DNA from: an uncultured Candidatus Melainabacteria bacterium
GTDB taxonomy: Bacteria > Cyanobacteriota > Vampirovibrionia > Gastranaerophilales > Gastranaerophilaceae
Length of the DNA stretch: 15,348 bases
Direction of reading: 5' to 3'
NCBI GenBank assembly: GCA_934692665.1
Contig: CAKUUG010000038.1
Location: 1 to 15,348, forward strand
Shown: one piece after another, positions 1 to 6,807 of the stretch
How positions within the stretch are numbered: position 1 is the stretch's first letter
Layout of the letters: each line of letters opens with the position of its first letter
The notes under the pieces: generated by a model
Told to the model about the DNA's origin: nothing
Databases searched by the model: none
What the model saw: the letters and a program-made list of their open reading frames with translations, nothing else
Made by a program: the position numbers and the translations under genes

Positions 1-150
1 CAAGGTTTTGATGCCTCGCAAGGAAGTATATTTTCTGAAAACTTCTATTCTAAATGCAGGCTTGAGATTTTGGCTTCTAAAATAAAACAATCCAAAAGAC
101 AAATAAATTTCAACCTCAAAAACAACGTTATGGATGGTATCTTACGCTAA
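1..150 (+). CDS. 3' end of an unidentified protein (partial)
   Basis: Frame 1 is open from the window edge through 49 codons to a TAA at 148-150. The visible residues run from QGFDASQGSIF to a basic, hydrophilic tail (KIKQSKRQINFNL) ending in MDGILR. No family can be named from this fragment. Base composition matches the neighbours. The gene is convergent with cheA, and the last 9 bases of both genes overlap (142-150). It could be a chance open frame, but an uninterrupted frame that meets cheA exactly tail to tail is the pattern seen again at 6775-6807, so I favour a real gene end. Confidence 0.5.
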   Translation, partial: QGFDASQGSIFSENFYSKCRLEILASKIKQSKRQINFNLKNNVMDGILR

Positions 151-3100
151 GGCTTTTTCTATACAGTCGATTAATTCATCTTTTTTGAAGAGATTTTTTG
201 GTATGTATTTTATTATTTTTGTTTCTTTTATTTCCTTTTGATAGTTTTCCATAGGTTCAGAACTCATTACGATGATTGGGGTGTTTTCGTAATTGGGTTT
301 TTGTCTTAATAGTTTAATAAATTCAAAACCGTTCATAACGGGCATTTGTACATCTGAAACAATTAAATCAAATTGTTCGTTTTCCAGTTTTTCCAATGCA
401 TGAGCGGGATTTGTTGCACTATAAACATTGTACCCTAAACCTGATAGAATATTTTGTTGCAAAATTCTTGTTGTGTAAGAATCATCAACGACCAAGATTT
501 TGTATTTTGCATTATTTTTTATTTTTGAAAATTCATTTTGTGTGATTATTTTCGTTTTGATTTTTTTGCTTCCGATTGTCGAAATAACATCGGAAATATT
601 AATAATCAAGCACGCTTCTCCGTTTGCCAGAGTAGTGATTCCTGAAATGTTTTTTATTTTGTACAATGGAGGTGCTATTTTTTTGTGAACAATTTCTTGG
701 TCAGAAATAAGCCTTTCTACTATTATTCCAAAACAATTGTTGTCTGTTTCTATAATCAAAAGCGTGTATTTGTTTGCGTTTCTTGGTTTATTTTCAAAAT
801 TTAAAATTTGGCACAAAGTATATATAGAAATAGCTTCGCCATTGTATATAAAATAATTGTGATTGTCTTTTTCGTATATGTCGTCAGTATCTATTCTAAC
901 AATTGTTTTGATTACAGAAGTTTCTATCGCCCACAATTGCTCGTTTTCTTCTATTACAAAAACTTTTTTTGTTGCAATCGTAGAAGGGAGCGTGATTCTG
1001 ACTATTGTACCTTTGTTTAATTCAGAAAAAATATCTATTCTTCCCTGTAAATCGTTTATTTTGTTGTTTACGATATCAAGTCCCAATCCTCTTCCTGAAA
1101 TTTCTGTTACAAAATCTTCAGTTGAAAACCCGGGGTAAAAAATCAAATTCGTAAGTTCATTGTCATCTATTGCATTTATTTCATCGGGGGTTAAGATTTT
1201 CTTTTCTAATGCTTTTTTCTTTATTTTTTCTATATCGAGTCCACGTCCGTCGTCTTTTACATCAATTATTACGTTGTTATCTCGATAGCAAGCACTGATT
1301 TCTATTTGTCCTGTTGGGTTTTTACCTAGTGTCTTTCTTGTTTCAATATCTTCTATCCCATGGTCTATAGAGTTTCTTATTATGTGCATTAAAGGGATTT
1401 TTAATTCTTCAATGATTGTTTTGTCGGCTGAGATGTCTTGATTTTTTATTACCAATTCAATTTTTTTGCCTTTTTCTTTTGCAATATTATGCACCATTCT
1501 TGGAAACAATTGAAATATCGTCGACAATGGCAATATTCTCATGTTTTTTACCATGGTTTCTATTTCTCTAGTGGTTGTGTTTAATTTTGTTTCACTTTCT
1601 TGCAATTGTTTGAATAAATCAGACATTTCTTTTATGATTGCACTGATACCGTCATTGTGCTGTTCAATCAATGCACAAAGCTGCCTGTTGTATGAGAGTA
1701 TTTTTCTGTGTTCGTCGATGTTTTGGATGTTTTGGCTAGAGAGGTATTTTTTGTCAAAGTATTTTATATAATAGCCCATTTTAGAAAAGTTTTTTTGCCA
1801 TTCTAAGAGGTTGTTGTTGATTTTTTTGGTTAAAGACAACTGTTCATTCGTTTTTATTTTTGAAACAATAAGTTCGCCTATTTCACCAACCAAATTGTCT
1901 AGTTTTACAGAATCAATACGCAGAGTTTTTATTTCGGTATTTGTAATTGTGTTTAAGATTTCTTTTTGGTTGTTTAGACCTTCTTGGAGTTTGTTTTTTT
2001 GAATGGCATCAGATTTTTTCTGTTGAAAAATCGCCATTTTTTTAATTACTTCAAATTTTTCATCTGCATCTTTCAGTTTTGTTTCGTCGTTGATTTTTAT
2101 TGCTTCAAAAATTTCTTTCAATATCATACAGACGTCACGGCTGACTGTAGAGTTGTTTTTTCTGTATAAAGAAATAATTTCTTTTATTTCTTTATAATTT
2201 TTTTGCAAAACAGGGTCATTTTCGTTTTTTGATAAATCATCAATATTATTTAAAACTTCGCTTATAAAATTTACATTTAATTCCAAAAGTGGCAATTTTC
2301 CGATTGTTTCTTTTAATTTTTCATTTTTAAAAGATACTACAACAGGGACTTTTGGTTCGTTTTCGGTATTTAGTTTTTCATCTACAATTTCGTAGTAATT
2401 TTTTGATTCGATTTTTTCTTTGTTTGCGTAATTTTTTATATTTTCAATAAAAACAGTAATTGAATTATTTACATCTAAAAAATTATACTCGTAGTTTTTT
2501 TCAACTTTAAATTTGTTGATAGAGTTGAGAATATTTACTGCAGAAGATTTTATAGCATCCAAAATACTTGAAGATGTATTTTCTAAACAAAGAATAAAAT
2601 CATTTACTTTTTTTTCAATTTTTAGAATATCTTCAAAATTTCTTTCTTTTCTGGCTTTTGTTACTATAAATAAAATCTCTACAATAAAATCTTCTATTTT
2701 ATCAAAATGTTCAAGAAACGCTTTTTTGTTTGGATTTTCTTCGTTTTTTGGTGATTTTTTTTCAAATTTTTCTTGTTTATTTGCAATTTCAATCAGTTTT
2801 TTTATGTATTCACTGCTTCTCAAATCAATGTATTCTGTTTTGTTTTCGACTGTTTTGTTAATCAAATTCAAAACAAATTCCAAACACTCAGAAACAAAAT
2901 CCGCAATATCAGATGTCATTGTCAGTTTGTTTTCTTTAACAAGCCCGATTACATCTTCTATTTTGTGAAGAATGTCTTGTATTGTATCAAAACCGAGCAT
3001 TCTGGCAGAACCTTTTAGAGAATGAGCATCTCTAAACAACTGCATTGCAATTTCTGAATCATTTGGATTGTTTTCAAGAATTAGAAGTTTTTCATCCATA

Positions 3101-3174
3101 GACGAAATAATTTCAGCACTTTCTTGCTGAAAAATGTTCAATATTTCATTTAATTCGTCTTTTTGAAATTCCAT
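142..3174 (-). CDS. cheA: Hybrid chemotaxis-type histidine kinase CheA with C-terminal receiver domain
   Basis: Autophosphorylating kinase of a chemosensory array, 1010 residues and cytoplasmic. Domains in order: Hpt at 1-110 with phospho-accepting His51 in DAHSLKGSARMLG; a long Lys/Glu/Asn-rich linker of about 300 residues with no recognisable domain; a dimerisation region from about 415 (LRIDSVKLDNLVGEIGEL) with an extended helical insert; an ATPase domain at about 590-735 with N-box HIIRNSIDHG (597-606), a DDGRG box and GRGLGLD (694-700); a CheW-like domain at about 737-875; and a receiver domain at about 892-1010 with D897/D898 and phospho-acceptor D941 in SDVQMP. All catalytic motifs are intact. 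The start ATG lies about 10 bases after AAGGAC. It sits 22 bases downstream of the chemoreceptor gene and is probably co-transcribed with it. The CheA-REC fusion is typical of cyanobacterial, Pil/Chp-type and WspE kinases rather than of E. coli CheA, which is about 650 residues. Confidence 0.96.
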   Translation of the reverse strand: MEFQKDELNEILNIFQQESAEIISSMDEKLLILENNPNDSEIAMQLFRDAHSLKGSARMLGFDTIQDILHKIEDVIGLVKENKLTMTSDIADFVSECLEFVLNLINKTVENKTEYIDLRSSEYIKKLIEIANKQEKFEKKSPKNEENPNKKAFLEHFDKIEDFIVEILFIVTKARKERNFEDILKIEKKVNDFILCLENTSSSILDAIKSSAVNILNSINKFKVEKNYEYNFLDVNNSITVFIENIKNYANKEKIESKNYYEIVDEKLNTENEPKVPVVVSFKNEKLKETIGKLPLLELNVNFISEVLNNIDDLSKNENDPVLQKNYKEIKEIISLYRKNNSTVSRDVCMILKEIFEAIKINDETKLKDADEKFEVIKKMAIFQQKKSDAIQKNKLQEGLNNQKEILNTITNTEIKTLRIDSVKLDNLVGEIGELIVSKIKTNEQLSLTKKINNNLLEWQKNFSKMGYYIKYFDKKYLSSQNIQNIDEHRKILSYNRQLCALIEQHNDGISAIIKEMSDLFKQLQESETKLNTTTREIETMVKNMRILPLSTIFQLFPRMVHNIAKEKGKKIELVIKNQDISADKTIIEELKIPLMHIIRNSIDHGIEDIETRKTLGKNPTGQIEISACYRDNNVIIDVKDDGRGLDIEKIKKKALEKKILTPDEINAIDDNELTNLIFYPGFSTEDFVTEISGRGLGLDIVNNKINDLQGRIDIFSELNKGTIVRITLPSTIATKKVFVIEENEQLWAIETSVIKTIVRIDTDDIYEKDNHNYFIYNGEAISIYTLCQILNFENKPRNANKYTLLIIETDNNCFGIIVERLISDQEIVHKKIAPPLYKIKNISGITTLANGEACLIINISDVISTIGSKKIKTKIITQNEFSKIKNNAKYKILVVDDSYTTRILQQNILSGLGYNVYSATNPAHALEKLENEQFDLIVSDVQMPVMNGFEFIKLLRQKPNYENTPIIVMSSEPMENYQKEIKETKIIKYIPKNLFKKDELIDCIEKALA

Positions 3175-3196
3175 TTTTTGACATTGTCCTTAAAAA

Positions 3197-4255
3197 TTAA
3201 ATAACAGAATTCTTAAATTCAAAAGAAGCTGTTTCAATTTTTTTGATAGTACTATCATTAGAGGTAATGTATTCTTTTGTTGTTTCAACCATTTTTGAAA
3301 TTTCTTTTAGATACACATTTGTTGTTTTGGAATCTGTGTTTATTTGTTTAGAGGAAATGATAATTTCTTGCATATTAGAAGAAATTTCATTCATCGCATC
3401 AATCAAATGTTCAATATTTTCACTAATCGTATGAGCAAGCTCCAACCCTGATTCTATTTCTTTTGTGCCTTCTTCAGTTGCAAGAACCGTAGAATTTGCT
3501 GTTTGTTGAATATCGTTGATTAAAGAAATGATTTTTGTAGTTGCTTGTTTAGATTCGTCTGCAAGTTTTCTAATTTCTGAAGCAACAACAGCAAAGCCTT
3601 TTCCATGTTCACCCGCACGAGCAGCCTCTACTGCGGCATTTAGTGCAAGAAGGTTTGTTTGTTCTGCTATATCTTCAACAAGTCCTATTGTTGATGATAT
3701 TGATTGTACAAAATCAGACAATTCAAGAATAAGCTCTGCAATAGTTTGAATCTTGTGTCTGATTGAAAACATTTTTTCTATGTTTGTTTTGATAAAAGAA
3801 TATTCATCATTGGTAAAAGTCAGCGATTTGTTGGTTTTTTCTTGGGTTGCATTTGTGATTTTTTTCATATCTGATGAATATTTTTGCAAGTTTTCAACGA
3901 TTTCTGCAATATTTTTGATTTTTGCTTCTGACAAGATACTGTTTTCTTTTTGAGAAGTATTTTCGTTTTGAATTTTTGCAATGTCTTGTATAGTAGAATC
4001 AAAAGCCAATTCCACAAGGGTGTTCAATGGTTTTTTAACGGCGTTTGCACTAAAAATCAACAATATTGAATCAACAACAAACGATACAACAAGTACAATC
4101 ACCAAATCCCATTTTTCAAAATTTTGGAAACATACAAAATAAAAAACAGCAATCATCGTGATAAAAATTATTGCACAATCGAAAATTTGTTTTCTTACCA
4201 ACTCTCTTGAGATGTTAATATTGTTTTTAGTTTTATTTTCTACTTCTTTTGACAT
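3197..4255 (-). CDS. Methyl-accepting chemotaxis protein without extracellular sensor domain
   Basis: A 352-residue chemoreceptor. A short cytoplasmic N-terminus is followed by TM1 (about 24-43), a loop of only about seven residues (QNFEKWD) and TM2 (about 51-70), then directly a long helical signalling region. The hairpin tip is canonical: EQTNLLALNAAVEAARAGE beginning at E198, then GKGFAVVASEIRKLADES. This is where CheA and CheW bind. No HAMP, PAS, Cache or four-helix-bundle domain is visible, so any stimulus would have to be sensed in the membrane, in the short linker or through a partner. The start ATG is preceded by AAAGGTGG at good spacing. It is the first gene of a minus-strand pair with cheA, and its promoter faces the response-regulator gene. 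Confidence 0.93.
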   Translation of the reverse strand: MSKEVENKTKNNINISRELVRKQIFDCAIIFITMIAVFYFVCFQNFEKWDLVIVLVVSFVVDSILLIFSANAVKKPLNTLVELAFDSTIQDIAKIQNENTSQKENSILSEAKIKNIAEIVENLQKYSSDMKKITNATQEKTNKSLTFTNDEYSFIKTNIEKMFSIRHKIQTIAELILELSDFVQSISSTIGLVEDIAEQTNLLALNAAVEAARAGEHGKGFAVVASEIRKLADESKQATTKIISLINDIQQTANSTVLATEEGTKEIESGLELAHTISENIEHLIDAMNEISSNMQEIIISSKQINTDSKTTNVYLKEISKMVETTKEYITSNDSTIKKIETASFEFKNSVI

Positions 4256-4325
4256 ATTCCACCTTTAAACAAAAAAATGTATAATTAATAAGTATTATAA
4301 TAAAATGTACAAAATAAGTTAAGCT
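4256..4325. promoter_or_regulatory. Divergent promoter region between the receptor/cheA and response-regulator/cheW arms
   Basis: A 70-bp AT-rich gap between divergent start codons. The palindrome ATTATAAT at 4294-4301 supplies a perfect TATAAT on both strands. For the minus strand, TATAAT (4299-4294) has a 17-base spacer to TTAACT (4322-4317), a convincing sigma70-type promoter with a leader of about 30 nt. For the plus strand, TATAAT at 4296-4301 or 4280-4285 is present, but neither has a good -35 box. The shared -10 palindrome suggests that RNA polymerase can bind in only one direction at a time. Confidence 0.6.
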
Positions 4326-5780
4326 ATGTTTAAAAAAGTAGTTATAATAGATGATAACCAAACCCAACTTAAAATTTTGAGTTCTTTTTTTAGAGACAAC
4401 GGTTGGGAAGTTTTTGATGTGTGCAACATACAAGATGCAATAAAAATAATATATCTAAATTCTCCGGATGTAGTAATTACTGATGCAATAATGCCAAAAG
4501 AAGGCGGTTTTCAGCTTTTGACATATTTAAGAGAAAACAAAGCTCTAAGAAAAATCCCTGTAATTGTGTATAGTATCTTGACGTCCGGTGTTGAAAATTT
4601 GTATATAAAAAACAAAAAAAATGAGTATTTTTTAACAAAAAGTGAAGATCTCGATGAGATTTTGAATTTGGCAAACAAAGCAACAGAAGAAAATCCTCTT
4701 TCTACCCAAGACAAAATCGATATATTCAACAATAGAACACCATTTCCGGAAAAAAAATCCGAAGCAATACCTGAAATTGAAAATATAATAAATGAATACA
4801 AATTTGAACACAAAAAAGAAAAATACGTCTTTAACATTGAAGAAAATAAACTTTTGACACTCTTCAAACGAAATTACCTTTCTTTAAACAATGACAAAAC
4901 TCTTTCAAAAGAACTGTTTTTGATTTTGTATTCTTTGTTGGGTTATGATTTGAGCGTTGTTTGTTTTTACGATTATGAAAATAAACAACGAGTGCTTAAT
5001 TTTGATATCAAAAACTTCATCCTGAGTCCGATTTTGCAGAATTATTTTTCTTCAAAATACAACTGCAACAATATCTCTTTAAACAAAAAATACATCCCAA
5101 ATTCTAAAACAATTTCTTCAATAAAAGAATTCAATTCTAAAATTGAGTTTGATTTTGTTTACAAAGACGAAAGTACGGCAAACATTGCTTTTTATTCAAG
5201 AAAAGAAAAACTCTGGGAAAATGAAGCCTCAAATAAAATCCTAAAACAAATTTTGGATGATTTTTTCAAAATAAGATTCATAAACAAAAAATCTCAAAAT
5301 ACAACAGAAGAAACAATTTCTGACAAATATCTGGAAGATAAAATGAGTTTTAATTTGAAAAACAAATTTAATCCTACAAAAACAAAAATAGGTCTTTATG
5401 TCGGAGTGGTGAATTTTGTTAATTATTCAGATTTGGAGGCAAAATATGACCAGCAGGCACTTGATTTGTTGAATTTGAAAATTTCAGAAAACATAATGAA
5501 CTGTATGGTTCAAGGCGAACAAATAGAAAAAACCGAAGAAGACGAATATGTGTTGAGTTTGCTTGCAGAAAACGACACAGAAGCACAAAAAAAATTCAAT
5601 ATGATTTTTAATACATTAAAAAATACATCAATGGAAGAACTGAAGCCCGAAATAACAATCGGCGTGTCAAATTGTTATATAAATGGTGTTTTTGATTTCA
5701 ATTTGGCTCAAAAACAAGCTCGACTTGCCCTAGAAAAAATTACAGACAAAAACAGAGTGGTGATTTATGCAGAACAATGA
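4326..5780 (+). CDS. Response regulator: receiver domain, unassigned middle region, degenerate GGDEF-like C-terminus
   Basis: 484 residues. The N-terminal receiver domain (about 1-125) has the acidic pair D9/D10 and phospho-acceptor D53 in VVITDAIMP, so it can probably take phosphate from the CheA encoded opposite. Residues about 160-320 form an unassigned region that might be GAF-like; I could not confirm this. The C-terminal part (about 350-484) follows a GGDEF fold pattern: a first strand VGVVNFVNYSDL, then EEDEY at 404-408 where an active enzyme has GG(D/E)EF, then EITIGVSNCYI and a final helix and strand (ARLALEKITDKNRVVIY). With the two glycines replaced by Glu, cyclase activity is very unlikely; it may bind nucleotide or act as a protein-interaction module. 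The ATG is chosen because it starts the receiver fold exactly; no strong Shine-Dalgarno sequence is present. It overlaps the next gene by 14 bases. Position alone would suggest the cyanobacterial PatA role, but the domain order differs. Confidence 0.82.
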   Translation: MFKKVVIIDDNQTQLKILSSFFRDNGWEVFDVCNIQDAIKIIYLNSPDVVITDAIMPKEGGFQLLTYLRENKALRKIPVIVYSILTSGVENLYIKNKKNEYFLTKSEDLDEILNLANKATEENPLSTQDKIDIFNNRTPFPEKKSEAIPEIENIINEYKFEHKKEKYVFNIEENKLLTLFKRNYLSLNNDKTLSKELFLILYSLLGYDLSVVCFYDYENKQRVLNFDIKNFILSPILQNYFSSKYNCNNISLNKKYIPNSKTISSIKEFNSKIEFDFVYKDESTANIAFYSRKEKLWENEASNKILKQILDDFFKIRFINKKSQNTTEETISDKYLEDKMSFNLKNKFNPTKTKIGLYVGVVNFVNYSDLEAKYDQQALDLLNLKISENIMNCMVQGEQIEKTEEDEYVLSLLAENDTEAQKKFNMIFNTLKNTSMEELKPEITIGVSNCYINGVFDFNLAQKQARLALEKITDKNRVVIYAEQ

Positions 5781-6807
5781 TTTAACTCTTTATAATTTTG
5801 AATTGACAAAAAAAAGGGAAAAAGAAGAACAAGAACAAAACTACACAATCATAGAACTAAACCAAAAAAAATATGCAATAGAAACTCAATATGTTCTAGA
5901 AATAATAAAAATTCCTGAACTTGAGCGTCCTTCGAATATGCCGGAGTGCATTTTGGGGTTTTTTGAATACAAACAAAACCACATACCTGTGATTGATTTA
6001 AGACAAGTTTTTCAACAAGAAAGAATAATCTACAACCTAAATTCTAAAATAATATTGTTGAATGCGACAGATAATATAATTTCTATTATTTGTGATGATG
6101 TGTGCGATATTTTAAAATTAAACAAAGAAAAAGTTCTTCCTGTCCCTTATCAAGGTAAAAAAGAGTTTTTCAAAGGTATTTTTATTAATAACAAAGACAA
6201 TCCCTATGTAATAGATGTCGAAAATCTTGCAAATTTTGTTAGTTTTGCTTCTCAAAATTCGTCTTCTGACAATAAAAACTACATTGTAGATGATGAAAAT
6301 TCTAAACAAGTTTTGAAAGAAAGAAAACAATTTTTAATAAACATTGAACAAAACATAAAAAAACCAACCCCGCTTTTTGATATGGGTGTTTCTTTTGTGA
6401 TTAACAATTTTAAATATTACATTAATATGGCAAGCGTTAGAGAATTTTTCAAATTAAACAACACAAAAATCACAAAAGTCCCTTCTGTTCCCGATTTTAT
6501 TATTGGTTTAATAAACATAAAAGGCGAATATATAACGATTTTGGATATTAGAAAATTTTATGACGATATAGAAACAACCCCAAAAGAAAAGTCAACAATA
6601 ATAATTTTAAATTCTGAAGAATTTAAAATAGGAATTTTGGCAGATGAGATTTTGGAGAGTATGAATATAAATTTCAACGAAATCATACAAAACAAACTCC
6701 AAAAACAAGAAGAAGGAAATTTGATGGAATTTGTCAAAGATGATGAAATATACCAAATTGTCGATGTTGAAAAATTACTCCAAGATGATAGACTTGCAAT
6801 CTGTTAA
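5767..6807 (+). CDS. Tandem CheW-domain scaffold protein
   Basis: 346 residues containing two CheW-like domains, against about 160 residues for a usual CheW. Domain 1 spans about 25-165 (YTIIELNQKKYAIE, then ILGFFEYKQNHIPVIDLRQVF). Domain 2 spans about 200-340 (VSFVINNFKYYIN, then PDFIIGLINIKGEYITILDIRKF, then FKIGILADEILESM). The motif 'G.i...g..i.v.DlR' typical of CheW occurs in both copies. The protein should couple the chemoreceptor to CheA in the signalling array; two linked domains could bridge neighbouring complexes. A charged N-terminal tail (KKREKEEQEQ) precedes domain 1. The start codon lies inside the end of the response-regulator gene, so the two are translationally coupled. The 3' end overlaps the convergent DUF115 gene by 33 bases. 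Confidence 0.92.
   Translation: MQNNDLTLYNFELTKKREKEEQEQNYTIIELNQKKYAIETQYVLEIIKIPELERPSNMPECILGFFEYKQNHIPVIDLRQVFQQERIIYNLNSKIILLNATDNIISIICDDVCDILKLNKEKVLPVPYQGKKEFFKGIFINNKDNPYVIDVENLANFVSFASQNSSSDNKNYIVDDENSKQVLKERKQFLINIEQNIKKPTPLFDMGVSFVINNFKYYINMASVREFFKLNNTKITKVPSVPDFIIGLINIKGEYITILDIRKFYDDIETTPKEKSTIIILNSEEFKIGILADEILESMNINFNEIIQNKLQKQEEGNLMEFVKDDEIYQIVDVEKLLQDDRLAIC

Noticed and set aside
2513..2968. 151-codon plus-strand open frame inside cheA
   Set aside because: It is antisense to a region of cheA with clear coding character; its Phe/Ser/Ile-rich product is what the reverse complement of AT-rich Lys/Glu coding gives. No ribosome site or domain was seen.
4233..4433. 66-codon minus-strand frame spanning the divergent promoter
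   Set aside because: It overlaps the start of the response regulator and the receptor, and has no ribosome site or recognisable product.
4511..4867. 118-codon minus-strand open frame inside the response regulator
   Set aside because: Shadow of a receiver-domain gene with intact motifs; its hydrophobic composition arises from antisense reading.
4326..5780. Naming the regulator PatA
   Set aside because: Cyanobacterial PatA has an N-terminal PATAN/DUF4388-type region and a C-terminal receiver; here the receiver is N-terminal and the C-terminus is GGDEF-like.
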